Of a stretch of 64,000 bases of DNA, positions 12,646-23,751 are shown in pieces (the stretch's first letter is position 1; each line of letters begins with the position of its first letter). A program made the position numbers and the translations under genes. The notes under the pieces were generated by a model that was given only the letters and a program-made list of their open reading frames with translations, was not told the DNA's origin and made no database searches. The DNA is from Alnus glutinosa (Eukaryota > Streptophyta > Magnoliopsida > Fagales > Betulaceae), in NCBI RefSeq assembly GCF_958979055.1, contig NC_084888.1:4048001-4112000 (forward strand), in the 5' to 3' direction.

Positions 12646-13233
12646 CCCCATTTATATCATGCCCAAGGACACACATGATGCAAACCAAAGCAGTAGATCA
12701 TCATGATCATGTGAGTCATGACTCATATACATGTGCGTAGAGGGGATGGAAACAAATGCGAAGGATTAATTTGATATATCGGGTAGAATGAAAAACACCC
12801 TATTGTAGAGTGGTCCTCAGCCAAACAAAGCCGTGGTTGTGAAAGTTAAGACTATTCATGATTTTCCTTCCACCCACAATCGTATAGTCATTTTAGCTAC
12901 ACTCTGTGATTGAACTTCTGGTGCCCACGTTAAGGAACCCCAGCATAATGAAGATACATTGCCAGCCAATTGAGCAGCAACCATTAATTTGGGCCACTGA
13001 AACCAGACCAATCATGGCACCGACGACTTTGACTAACCTCAACTTCCCTGTTTGAAGGGGAATGCCCAGCTTCCCTGTTTGACTAATCCACCCTAATCCT
13101 CAGCCATTTAACACCCACAAGACTGGAAAGCTGGACATCCACGCCATTGTTTCTCAACCTCACATGCAATGCCAAATATCAAGCCGATCGACCTGAAAGC
13201 TATAGCAGAATATTCAACACTTATGTTTTTTTT

Positions 13234-13237
13234 GTTT

Positions 13238-13277
<40 letters not shown>

Positions 13278-13280
13278 TTC
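13234..13280. repeat. (TTTC)n microsatellite
   Basis: About eleven consecutive ttct/tttc units in an otherwise ordinary AT-rich spacer. Confidence 0.9.
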
Positions 13281-13769
13281 CAATGATGGTGGCCTGGTCA
13301 AATTAAGAAGGTAAACTGTATTGACCATGCGAGATGATGGGCCAAACTTGAAAGTGTAAATTGATTGTCAGAAATGTCGCATCAGCATCATCGCTAAAAA
13401 TATCGCAACTTGGGGAAGAAATGCTCAGTCGGACACTGTTGAAATTTTAGTTGGTGATAATGGCACACCATAGAGTCATAGACTGAGGCCCGTGTTAGCA
13501 AGCTTCTTCTAGTCGTGTCGTTCAAGTAATATAAAATAAGAAGAGCAGTGCATTAAACACGGCAAGCATATGATTTCACCTAACTTATAAAGATCAAAAC
13601 TTATATCTTCTTTGTTTTTCCTTTCAGAGAAATGAGGTCAGAATCTCTCTTTTTTCTTTTTCTTTTTTCATTTAAGATTTAAGTTTTAATTTAATAAATT
13701 TGAAACATGAGTTCGGTCCATTCTAAATTTACTCCTCTATTAGGGTTTAGAGAGTCGGTGTATAATGAC

Positions 13770-13928
13770 AATTTTTTATACAACTCGTAAATTTGACACG
13801 AAATTATAAGATTAAAGTTGAGAAGTCTAATTTGTTTAATTAAATGTGTTGTGTTATGTTGACCTATATAGTCATACCCATATCTCGACACAATTCAAAC
13901 CTGACACGCGAATATGAATTGTTATCTC
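13770..13928. repeat. Third copy of the 12.3-kb dispersed repeat
   Basis: It begins caactcgtaaatttgacacg and contains an ttaattaaatgtgtt segment and a cctgacacgcgaatatgaat end, in the same order as the two copies at 12311-12645. Confidence 0.55.
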
Positions 13929-14312
13929 TAATTACGGTTAAGGAGGACGATGCAGGCCCAAATGGTATGTTGATTAGGGCAGTGGAAAGAATAGAAATGA
14001 CTAATGTTTTTTGCCATAGATAAGGGCCCTAAACTCGCTACCTCAAGGCACAAGATCACGCCTATTCAAAGTTTAGAGAAGTGCTATTTATGAAGCCCAA
14101 GGGCCGAGACATGACTCCTATATCTTACCTTATGTAAAGTCAGTCCTTCAACTTCAACCTAATGGGCCTAATGGGCTAAAGCTTAAAACCTCATCTACGC
14201 AGAACAACCGGATGTACTGCAGGCCTTGCTGGGCTAATATGTAACCTAAAGGCTCATTTTTACATAAAGGCCTACTCAGGCAAAGCACTACATGACTTGT
14301 GACATATTATTG
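13929..14312. other. Spacer, nothing recognised
   Basis: Slightly less AT-rich than its surroundings, but I find no exon-like frame and no repeat ends. Confidence 0.4.
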
Positions 14313-14478
14313 AGAAAAACTACACTTCTAAAAAGTTCTCACCCAAATTTACTCTTTAAATAATGTGTCACAATTTTATGTAATTTATTATTTAAAAAAT
14401 ATGTCATCATCTCATAGGATTGTGGGATTGTGACACATCATTTGAAGAGCAAATTTGAAAAATATAACATTTTTCTAA
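14313..14478. mobile_element. Foldback MITE-like element
   Basis: Left arm (agaaaaactacacttct, then caaatttactctttaaataa and tgtgtcacaat) is mirrored by the right arm (attgtgacacatcatttgaa, then gagcaaatttgaaaaatata). Nearly the whole element folds back on itself. No clear target duplication was found. Confidence 0.6.
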
Positions 14479-14929
14479 TTGAACAGTTATAACATAATTA
14501 TAAGCCTGGCACATGGCGAGCATTCAAAGATCACCTCCAAATAGCCTTTTGTTGCAAAGGGTCACCCCTAAAACCAAGTATGTCCTCTATTTTTCAAAAA
14601 ACTTTCTTCATTCAATTTATTCTAAAATATATTATTGAATTAAGTATTAGAGGCTCTCAAGTTCATTGGGAGCTGACGGTTTCTTGATGACCTTTTACCT
14701 TAATTTGTAAGAGCCCTGTCATTCGGTCAGATCGTCAAAAAAAATCTATTTCAACAACTTTCGTTGAGGAAACTTTTGTAACTTTATAGAGTTGACTATG
14801 CTTGGCAATAATAATAATAATAATAGAAAGATAAAAAATAAATAAAAAGTGGTTGATTGGTTTTTGTGTGTTTTGTTTCTATTTTATTATTTTTTTAAAA
14901 ATTTTAGTGATTACTTAGTGGGTTAGAAA

Positions 14930-14964
<35 letters not shown>

Positions 14965-16411
14965 AAAATACAACATAAAACAGAACAAAACAGACAAACT
15001 AGAAAAAAGAAAAAGAAAGTAAAAATGTCACTAATGGAAAAACTACTGCTATTAGGGAGAGGCGAAATGAAAATGCGTCCGTATTAATTAGTGGAGGCGG
15101 CTTATCTAGATAGATTATGCGTAAGCCAATTAGCACGGTGATAAACCTTACAAAAAGACCCGACTAAAATATAATTTAGTAGTTGGTGAGCTTATGAGAT
15201 TAATGGAAATAATTTTCAGTTCAAAAACAATCATGGTCTAGGAAGACCAAAAAAAAATATTCTCCCAAGTCTCTCTCAAAAATAGCATTATTACTTAAAC
15301 TTTTTAAAAAATAATAATAATAATAGCATTATTGAATTTTGAAAACCCGACTTTATTACCCAAACCTGGCCGAGGCTTGATTTCCAAACTCCACTTTACA
15401 CGTTAAGCTTGTGCCTAGACAACCCCAACCCCAACCCCACTTAAAATTTTGGAATATCTTTTCTTTCTTCAGCCGCTTCTTGAAAAATAATTAAAAAGAA
15501 AAACGAAGTCCAATGAAAAGTATCAAGTAGGATATTTTCAAGAGCAGAAGAGTCTAAACACCGCCCCCCATTTTTGAAAGTGTGGAAATTTCATTTCCTA
15601 AAATAATTATATTATTAATAAGAAATAAAAAATAATTTTATTTCCTAAGGAATAATAATTTTTACACAAATTTAACTATTTATTTTTAATTTTTATGATC
15701 AATCATTGAATTTGTCTAAATATTTAACGGTCGATCGTAAAAAAAACTTAATTAAAATCGTGTAATAAACATTACTTTTTTCTAAATAATTTTATCTAAA
15801 GTGGCGTGTAATATTGGGTCAAAATTAATTTTATAAATCTTAATTAGAGCTCTACGCTTGGACAATTACTTTCACGTGCCCAGACTAAAGTACTACCTAA
15901 TAAAAATAAATTAATAAAAAACAGAAAAAAACAATTGAAAAAAACAAATTGTGGAATCTCACGGAAACCCCGTGTCACTCACAACTGCAGATTCATCAAT
16001 GGCAATGGGATTTTCCATCACCAGTGGTTTTAACGTATTTGACCAGCGGTTGATGTTAACGGGTTGACCGTTGATTTCTTCCGTGGTCGTATTTTTTTAG
16101 GGCCATGATCTTTTTTCTTTTTTTCCTAATCTAGGGGCATGACCTTAAGTTTATGAAATTGCTATCTTCAAGGTCAAAACTAGGGTTTCTCCATCGCCGC
16201 CTCGCCTGCAATGCCTTGTTCTTTGTCTTCTTTGAATAAATTTGTCTTTTGGAAGATTCCATAATCATTCTTCATAATTATCTTTCTTTCAACATTTCAA
16301 ATCCATGATTTTGTCAATTTTTTGGGAAGATCCTTTGGTTTAACAACAACTTAGGATTCTAATATCCACACTATTCATAAGGATGCATCCAAATTTATGC
16401 AATTTAAGCGA
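14479..16411. other. Gene-free AT-rich spacer
   Basis: Homopolymer runs (poly-T at about 14933-14963) and short trinucleotide repeats only. A small patch with gccgcctcgcctgc at about 16195-16210 looks leader-like, but no adjoining coding frame was identified. Confidence 0.45.
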
Positions 16412-16581
16412 AGAGAAATGCTATTGATTTTAAATTTTTTATTTTTAAAAGTGGTTCTCAAATGATGTGTCATTATCTTATAGTGATACAATTTTTAAAA
16501 AATAAATCTTATCTATATAATTGACACATTATTTAAAAATTAACTTAAAAAATAAAATAAAATTAAGTATAACACTTCTCT
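16412..16581. mobile_element. Foldback MITE, 170 bp
   Basis: The left end agagaaatgctat and the right end (ataacacttctct) are inverted repeats with single mismatches; CGA flanks both ends (16409-16411, 16582-16584). The interior has further complementary tracts (atgatgtgtcatt and tgacacattattt). Superfamily not assigned. Confidence 0.6.
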
Positions 16582-16616
16582 CGAGTGAATGAGTCTCACA
16601 TACAAAATGGGGGTTT

Positions 16617-16988
16617 ACCAATCAACAGATCGGCCTCCATCGGGGGAGGTGAGTGCCGTACACGCGCCGGACTCCAGCGATGACAATGCCCCTATTGCCG
16701 ACTTGAGTTAATTTTTCTGTTAGATGTGTTTGTGTATTCCTTAATTTTTATGCACAGTTTGATTATGTATGACTCAAATTTTATTGAAATTTTCATTGTA
16801 AGGAGGGCTTAATTGTAATTCTAGTAAAATTTGAGATTCTGCTTAGGCAGCTGTTTTTTAAGTCAGATCATTATAGCTTAAGAGTGTGGGGGTTTGTCAC
16901 TCATTTCTCAAGATGTAGTCTGTTAGGCTTTTAGAATCAATAATAGCAAATTCTATTAGTTCAAAAAAAAAAAAATAATAAATAAAAA
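16617..16988 (+). mobile_element. Retroposon (372 bp) with 13-bp target-site duplication and A-rich tail
   Basis: The 13-mer aaaatgggggttt occurs at 16604-16616 and 16989-17001. The insert ends ttagttc followed by an A-rich tail of about 25 bases. This is the mark of LINE-mediated insertion. No reverse transcriptase frame is present; it could be a 5'-truncated LINE, a SINE-like element or a retrocopied transcript end. Confidence 0.85.
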
Positions 16989-17162
16989 AAAATGGGGGTT
17001 TGAATTTTGAATTTGCATCCATTAAGTCAACACATGTACAGATTTGTAATGTATGCCCCACTTGATAAATTGTATGTGAGTTTCTCAAATATTATAATTG
17101 AAAATTTCAAGCCTTATAATTGTTTTGAAAATTTTGGAATGTTTGGCAGCCTTGCAATATTG

Positions 17163-17320
17163 AATTAGGATCCTCTCAAGTTGTACTTACCGGAGAGGAG
17201 CCGGTCTCTTATGTTGAGGGGTATTTTAGTAATTTCACACAATGTAAAATTACCAACATACCCCTCAACATAAATGATTGACTCCTCTCCAATTCCTCTC
17301 AATTGGAGAGGATTCAGTTC
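17163..17320. mobile_element. Foldback MITE with perfect 11-bp duplication
   Basis: ttgcaatattg flanks the element at 17152-17162 and 17321-17331. Inside, arms around ggatcctctcaa / ttggagaggattc and tcttatgttgaggggtattt / atacccctcaacataaatga are inverted repeats. Long terminal repeats with a 9-11 bp duplication suggest a Mutator-like MITE. It lies about 1.05 kb upstream of the F-box gene. Confidence 0.8.
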
Positions 17321-17331
17321 TTGCAATATTG

Positions 17332-18214
17332 GTTAATCTATTCGACAGCTCCGCGGTGGATGTTAAGATCGTCGAGCACAAATATTCCAGCTGTCTGCGA
17401 CAGTTTTTTTTAAAATACTCTTTAAATTTTTTATTTTTTATTTATAGATTTTTTAAAAACACTTCTCACGACGCAACACTTGTTTCAAATGTAACCTCAA
17501 CCAAAGTAATTCTTAATTTTTATCCTACTCAAAACCTAAAACACTTCACACAACTTTACCAAACCAACCTCATAAATTTTAGTAATGTTGTTTGCCCATC
17601 ATCACTCATCAGCTTCCCAACCTCTTTTTTCAAATCTTAATATAAACTTATTCGGTGGAAATTTTCTCAAAAAAAAAAAAAAAAAAAAACACCAACTACA
17701 ACAACAAAATCAAGCAAAAAATGACCACACATTGAGGCCTTGTGGGCATTTAAAACAATAAATCGGGCTACATTTAGTTCATCTAATCATCACAAATCAC
17801 ATAAGTTATAGTTTTAAGAAAAAATTGTTAAGTGAATAATTCTACTTCAATTTATTTGTATAGGAGTGAGATGAGAGTGAGAGTCGAGTATTTAAAATTA
17901 GTCATTGTTAAATTAATTTATGTAATTTTAAAAAAAGTTTAAACAAAGCTGCTGTCGGTCCTCAAACTACATAATAAACTAATTTAACAAGACTCATTCT
18001 AAATACTCAATTCCTTCATTTAATTAAAAAAAAAAAAAAAAAAAACTCCTCCATTTAATTAGTCATTCACTTTAACAGCTCTGATACACGCCGTCACAAA
18101 CATCATGCGCAAAAGAAAAGTAGAAACTAGAAAGCGTGTTCCATGACCTAGTGCGTGATGAGGCTGTGCGAGGAGGACACGCACCTGAGCCCCCCATTTG
18201 ACGGGGTAAATACT
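17332..18214. other. Upstream region of the F-box gene
   Basis: AT-rich, with poly-A runs at about 17670-17690 and 18026-18045. No exon is supported. The last few hundred bases presumably include the promoter of the SKIP2/VFB-like gene. Confidence 0.5.
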
Positions 18215-18221
18215 TATAAAC
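18215..18221 (+). promoter_or_regulatory. Candidate TATA box of the F-box gene
   Basis: tataaac lies 163 bp upstream of the chosen ATG at 18384. Transcription from it would begin near 18245-18250, which would exclude the in-frame ATG at 18231 from the mRNA and so supports the downstream start. Confidence 0.35.
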
Positions 18222-18383
18222 GTACTAAAATTGCCGATTAATTTCTCACAACTCAATCTTATAATAACGCAACCCAGTCTCTTACAAAAGCCCCAATCTG
18301 AAAACCACGGCAAAAGAACCGAAACTCTCACTCTCCCCAAGTGGCGCGTCGGGTTACACGCCGTCGTACGGTTTTGTTTTTTA

Positions 18384-19997
18384 ATGGGCCAGTCCTCATC
18401 GGCGTTCGGGGCTCCGACTGAGTTCAACCGCCCGAGTAATCGGTTCAACTTTCGAACATCGGCGATTGTTTCGGCATTTGAGCCAAACGAAGAGGTGGTG
18501 GACGCGGCAGAGGCGGAGTTCTTGGAAAGCGTTGTCGTTGGGCGCGACTGCACCGCTGATCTTCCCGACGAGTGCTTGGCGAGCATATTTCATTTCCTCG
18601 GCTCCGGCGACCGGAAACAGTGCTCGCTGGTCTGTCAACGGTGGCTCCGCGTCGACGGACAGAACCGTCACCGTCTCTCTCTCAAAGCCCAGGCAGAGAT
18701 ACTATCTTTCCTGCCATCTCTGTTCATTCGCTTCGACTCGGTGACGAAGCTCGCCCTCCGATGCGACCGGAAATCGATCAGCATAAACGACGACGCTTTG
18801 GAGCTGATCTCGATCCAGTGCAGGAGCCTCACGCGCCTCAAGCTGCGTGGCTGCCGTGAGCTCACCGATGAAGGAGTCGCCGAGTTCGCTAAGAACTGCA
18901 AAGGCCTGAAGAAGCTCTCAGCTGGCTCGTGCATGTTCGGCGCACGAGCCATGAACGCCATCCTCGACCACTGCACGGCGCTCGAGGAGCTCTCCGTGAA
19001 GCGGCTCCGAGGCCTCAACGATGCCGCCGAGCCGATCGGCCCCGGGGCCGCCGCTTCCTCGCTCAAATCGATCTGCTTGAAGGAGCTCATCAACGGCCAG
19101 TGCTTCGGACCCCTCATAATCGGCTCCAAAAAGCTCAGGTCTTTGAAGCTCATTCGCTGTTTGGGCGAGTGGGATAAGGTCCTAGACATGTTAGGGAATT
19201 TCAATACCGGTTTAATCGAAATCCACCTCGAGAGGGTTCAAGTCAGCGATGTGGGACTTTGTGCGATTTCGAACTGTTCAAACATGGAGATTTTGCACAT
19301 TTTGAAGATCCCGGAATGTACCAATTTCGGGCTTACGTGCGTGGCTGACAGGTGCAAGCTATTGAGGAAGCTTCACATTGATGGGTGGAGGACTAATAGG
19401 ATTGGCGATGAGGGTTTGATGGCTATAGCTAAGCAATGCCCCAATTTGCAAGAACTTTGTTTGATTGGGATGAACCCTACATCTTTGGGTTTGGCTCCGA
19501 TAGCTTCCAACTGCGTCAAATTGGAGAGATTGGCAGTCTGCGGGAGTGCTACAATCGGCGATACCGAGATTGCGTGCATTGCCACGAAATGCGTGGCGTT
19601 GAAGAAGCTTTGTATCAAAGGGTGTCCCATTTCGGATGCGGGTGTCGAAACGCTTGCTTGGGGCTGCCCCAATTTGGTGAAGGTTAAGGTCAAGAAGTGT
19701 AGGGGAGTGAGCAGTGAGATTGTGGAATGGTTGCGGGAGCGCAGAGGGTCGTTGGTTGTGATTCTAGATGCCTGTGAGAGTGAACCTTTGGATGGCAGCG
19801 GTAGTGAGATTGGAGTTCATGAGAGTGGTATTGAGTTCCCACCAATTGGTAACCAGGTAGCCGATGCTTCATCGAGTGGTAATGGCCGGTTGGCGATGTT
19901 TAGGACAAAGTTAGGATTTTTCGCTGGTAGGAACTTTGTGGCATGCACATTCAGGAGGTGGTCTAACAATGATGATAGTTTCAGTGGCGACTTGTGA
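18384..19997 (+). CDS. SKIP2: SKIP2/VFB-type F-box leucine-rich-repeat protein
   Basis: Intronless gene of 537 residues. The F-box is at about residues 57-100 (DLPDECLASIFHFLGSGDRK, then CSLVCQRW), followed by about a dozen cysteine-containing LRRs of the TIR1-like type (for example CRSLTRLKLRGCRELTDEGV, CPNLQELCLIGM and CVALKKLCIKGC) to about residue 470, then a polar tail. F-box proteins of this class bind ASK/SKP1 and recruit substrates to SCF ubiquitin ligases; Arabidopsis VFB proteins affect lateral roots and growth. The frame is open from an ATG at 18231, but I start at 18384 because MGQSSS matches the usual family N-terminus, the extra 51 residues look like translated leader, and a TATA-like box sits too close to the upstream ATG. 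Codon third positions are strongly GC-biased in the first half, unlike the second half. Confidence 0.95.
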   Translation: MGQSSSAFGAPTEFNRPSNRFNFRTSAIVSAFEPNEEVVDAAEAEFLESVVVGRDCTADLPDECLASIFHFLGSGDRKQCSLVCQRWLRVDGQNRHRLSLKAQAEILSFLPSLFIRFDSVTKLALRCDRKSISINDDALELISIQCRSLTRLKLRGCRELTDEGVAEFAKNCKGLKKLSAGSCMFGARAMNAILDHCTALEELSVKRLRGLNDAAEPIGPGAAASSLKSICLKELINGQCFGPLIIGSKKLRSLKLIRCLGEWDKVLDMLGNFNTGLIEIHLERVQVSDVGLCAISNCSNMEILHILKIPECTNFGLTCVADRCKLLRKLHIDGWRTNRIGDEGLMAIAKQCPNLQELCLIGMNPTSLGLAPIASNCVKLERLAVCGSATIGDTEIACIATKCVALKKLCIKGCPISDAGVETLAWGCPNLVKVKVKKCRGVSSEIVEWLRERRGSLVVILDACESEPLDGSGSEIGVHESGIEFPPIGNQVADASSSGNGRLAMFRTKLGFFAGRNFVACTFRRWSNNDDSFSGDL

Positions 19998-20640
19998 TGA
20001 TGGGTCTTTGTAGGAGTCGGAAAGGATTTGCTCTTGACCACTACCACGTAGTGTTCTTGATAGGATTGTTGTTGTCTTTGTTGCCGATTACTAGCATGTC
20101 TTGCTTGTTTTATTACTTTTCTTTGAAGTGTATTTGCCAAACGAATGGCCTGGGAAAGATCCCTTCTTGCTCTTGCTGAACTGTATATGCCAAATGGCTT
20201 CATTGTTGCACTTTTGTTGAATTGCTTATGTTATTGTTCTGTTCGCTATGCATATTGATAGTTTAGCAAGATACACAACTGGTCGAGTGGATGTGTGTAT
20301 TTTTTTTGGTTTCTGAATGATTATAGCCTTATGTGACCTTATACAACTGTAAGCAACCATTCTGCAATATGAAACTATGATTTGTTGAATGTGTAGAAGC
20401 TTTTGGCCTTATCTGCTTGGAGATTTCTTCTGAAATACTGTGTATGCCTTACAAATTTATTTTTGAAACTTGTTTTCTCACTGTTGACTGTTCTTGCTTT
20501 GTCAAGAACATAGAGTCATAGACTATATCGTCAGGTGCACCATCTTCTAACATGGCTAATATCACTTTCCTTGAAGTACCTCAATATCTCAATCTCCATG
20601 TCTTCAATTTTCAAAACATTTCTGCAGCTCCTCTACGACA
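19998..20640. other. 3' region of the F-box gene
   Basis: Probably holds the 3' UTR in its first few hundred bases; a definite poly(A) signal is not evident. No other gene is seen. Confidence 0.5.
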
Positions 20641-20790
20641 CGGAATAGGATCATTTTCATTTTAAATGAAATGAATGTTTTTCATTTTATGGTTATGATT
20701 TAAAGTTGATGCATTTAATGGTGTACGTGATTTTATACTATCTACGATGGCAGGTTCTATTCTCTAAATGAAATTGAGAGAATCCTATTC
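20641..20790. mobile_element. MITE, 150 bp, 9-bp imperfect duplication
   Basis: Ends cggaataggat and atcctattc are inverted repeats. Flanks are tctacgaca (20632-20640) and tctatgaca (20791-20799), differing at one base. A 9-bp duplication suggests a Mutator-like origin. Confidence 0.65.
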
Positions 20791-21039
20791 TCTATGACAC
20801 CTACTTTTCTTGGCTGGTTGAATGCTTGCAACCTCTAACCTATAACCAAACATGAAAAGCTAATTTACCCTTTTATTCTAATTCTACAAGGCCAGGTTCA
20901 GTTCATTTGCTTCCATTTTCTGTAATAAGGAAGTAGCACGCTTCCGAAATGAGAATACTTCGAGTGTTATTGGAATCTTTCGTAACTCCAGTACATAGGT
21001 CAGAATACCATTATCCCAATTCCCATCTATATATCTCAT

Positions 21040-21283
21040 GGACAGAAATTTCTTACAAATCGGTTTGTAGGAAATTATCTGCAACCTACATATAAGATTG
21101 ACATGTGTCTCTTGGTATGTGAAAAACACGTGTTGTTTTAATAACATGTACTTCTCATATACTTTTTTAATAGTATTAATAAAAAAAACATGTACTTCTC
21201 ACATGCTTAAAAGACATATGTCAATCTTATATGTAGGTTGTAGAAAATTTTCTACAAACCAATTTGTAGGAAATTTTTGTCTG
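21040..21283. mobile_element. MITE with about 70-bp terminal inverted repeats and 8-bp duplication
   Basis: The 8-mer tatctcat flanks at 21032-21039 and 21284-21291. Long arms are complementary: left has gacagaaatttcttacaaat, then tttgtaggaaat and aacctacatataagattgac; right has gtcaatcttatatgtaggtt, then ttctacaaaccaatttgtag and gaaatttttgtct. Long arms fit Mutator-like MITEs and the 8-bp duplication fits hAT; the flanking base could make it 9 bp with a mismatch, so the superfamily is open. Confidence 0.85.
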
Positions 21284-21291
21284 TATCTCAT

Positions 21292-22414
21292 AATGGGAGA
21301 AGGCACCTAGCTTAGAGTCATATTTGAAAATCTTTAGATCTGTGCTTATTTTCAATTCCGCAAAACATTCCGTTGTTTACTACGCCCTTCCTTGTCTCTC
21401 GGGTTCTTAAGTGTCTACCATAAGCATTTGCTCGTTTAAACCTCGCCCTTAACGTTAAGATTATGCCATCTAAGGTCTTTGCTAAATGAAATGAACTTAT
21501 CAATGTCTATCCATGATAAATCTTAGATCGAACTGTCAAGAGAAGATAAAAATTGGGCTATGGGATTCAACTGATTAAAATTGAGCTGTAAGCTACTTGC
21601 ACACAAAGTTTGATACAAACAATTTGACGAGATCAATGTATAATTCTCATTGCATCAAGGAACTCTACTTTCAAAAAAGCTCACATGCTTAAAGCTTGTA
21701 TTGTCAACCAATTATTCTTCTTGATCTTGACATCCAACCAGTCGTTGCACAAACGTCGCCACACTGATAGTTTGTCTATTTGAGCCAGTTGGGCATACTG
21801 ACCGAAACAAAGTTAGGCCATTATATCATACATTTGATCCAAAATAATAAGGTTGGAGAAGATTCCTCATGCAAGATAACTATTGTGACATTATCAAAGT
21901 ATATATATATTTCATGAAATGGTACAAATTAATTGTGTATAAAACATATGAATTATGTAAATCAAAAGTCAAAGTCACATATAACTTTTCTTTTCTTTTC
22001 TTACCCTTTTTCCTTCGCTTTTCCTTTTTATCACTCCAGCTTTCTTATCCAAAGATGCTCCTTTTTTAAAAAATAAAAAATAAAAAATTAAGATGAATAA
22101 GATGCTGGGTTCTATGCATTGGTTCTTTATTTGAACCCTTGTGGGGGGTCAGGGTTATGCCTTTTCTTCACGCCATTGCTTATGAACTGCATGACTTGTA
22201 TTTTACAGCTAGCAAATGCGATGTATTGTATATGTGAGCATCCTATTCCACGTTTAACTCGGTTCTCCGTGTTCGGGGACACTCATCAATCGGACTACTT
22301 TGGATTGGGCATCGCTGGCTCGACACTGCAACCCAGCTGAGTCAAAAGTCAGGTCGAAACTCGGGTTAGAGGGGAGGGTCAGGCTAGCCCGGTCCATCAG
22401 TGTTCGACATGGCG

Positions 22415-22453
<39 letters not shown>

Positions 22454-22880
22454 TTTTCTTCAATTTTTCTTAAATTTAGAAAATAAAATTCCTTTTAATT
22501 TTTTATCCAAATACATTTCACAATATCTTTCATTATCTTTCCTTATACCATTAAAATATTATTTCTTTACAATATATACCTACCCTAACATTTTTTACAA
22601 AATTTCAACACAATCCTCAATGAAAGGCAAAAATATGAGAAATGAGAGATTAGAGAGATATTTTATGTTAAAATAATGTATATGGAGATGCTACATGTGA
22701 CTTTTTATGTATATTTTTAGATTTTTCCTATATTTAAGGAAATGAGAGGTTATAGAGAAGCTGTTGCTAGTGCTCAATGAGCAATGATATATGTCATATT
22801 TTTATCCCGTCGTATTATTTAATAATACTAACTTGGTAATCCCAACCAACCTTTGTGTTTATTTTTATTTTTATTTTTAA
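21292..22880. other. Spacer, no gene recognised
   Basis: Includes a poly-T run of about 37 bases at 22416-22452. Several short frames exist but none matches a family. Confidence 0.5.
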
Positions 22881-23058
22881 GTAATGCTATAAACCACATT
22901 TTTATCTCACAACTATCCCACAACGTTGACATGTTAGTTACAACCAACTTTTGATTTTTTTTTTTTTTTTTAACACGGACAAAACCAATGGTTCATTATG
23001 ACTGATACGTCAATTTTATGAAATAGTTGTGAGATAAAATTGTGGTTTCTTGCATTAC
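22881..23058. mobile_element. Foldback MITE, about 178 bp
   Basis: Left end gtaatgctataaaccaca, then tttttatctcacaactat; right end atagttgtgagataaaa, then ttgtggtttcttgcattac. These are inverted repeats over about 40 bp. A partial relative (gtggtagaatagttgtaata) lies just downstream at about 23117. No clean duplication seen. Confidence 0.7.
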
Positions 23059-23751
23059 TCCTTTTTTTTTTTTTTAGATAACTGATTCAAGAGTTGTTGG
23101 GACTGCTGTGTCAACGTGGTAGAATAGTTGTAATATAAAAATGTAGTTTCTAATTGGTTTGGATGAATTAACTAGATGTTGGCAAACCAAATATGCGAAA
23201 TAAGAATCTATATAAAAACGTGTATAAAGTGGTAGAGTCAAAATTTTAGTTTACAATGAACATAATTAAAATATAGAATTAAAGAAATTAATTAAAAATG
23301 TAATTATTGAAATAAATAAATAATTTAATATATATTTTAACAAATGTTTTAGGTCATATGTTAGCTATAACTGCCCAAATGGCATTCATTAAAGAACATC
23401 TGAAACTATGAAAATGCTGCATTCGTTGTTTTTTTACGTTCAATGAGGTCCATCTTCTAAACATAAAATAGGGTTTCGATATTTTGATGCTAGTGCATCC
23501 ATTGTGCCAATAGTGCTATTGTTATAACAGATATGATAATGAAAAATAATTATTCTACATCTTTCATACACCTCTCTCATATCTTAGCTTACGTGGCGTC
23601 CTTTTTTTTTTTTTTTTTTTTTAACCAACTAATATAGTTTTAAAATGAAAAAATGAAGCTACGTTGGATGAGGCGTGACCGTGTGGGATGTGTGTATGAA
23701 AGATGTAGAAGAATCTTTTATCATTCAAAATTACGTCTTTTTTTTTTTTTT

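Noticed and set aside
18231..18383. N-terminal extension of the F-box protein from an upstream in-frame ATG
   Set aside because: The extra 51 residues show no family similarity, a TATA-like box at 18215 would place the transcript start after that ATG, and MGQSSS at 18384 is the usual family start.
18059..19872. Several open frames antisense to or overlapping the F-box gene
   Set aside because: They mirror the GC-rich coding sequence and show no independent similarity.
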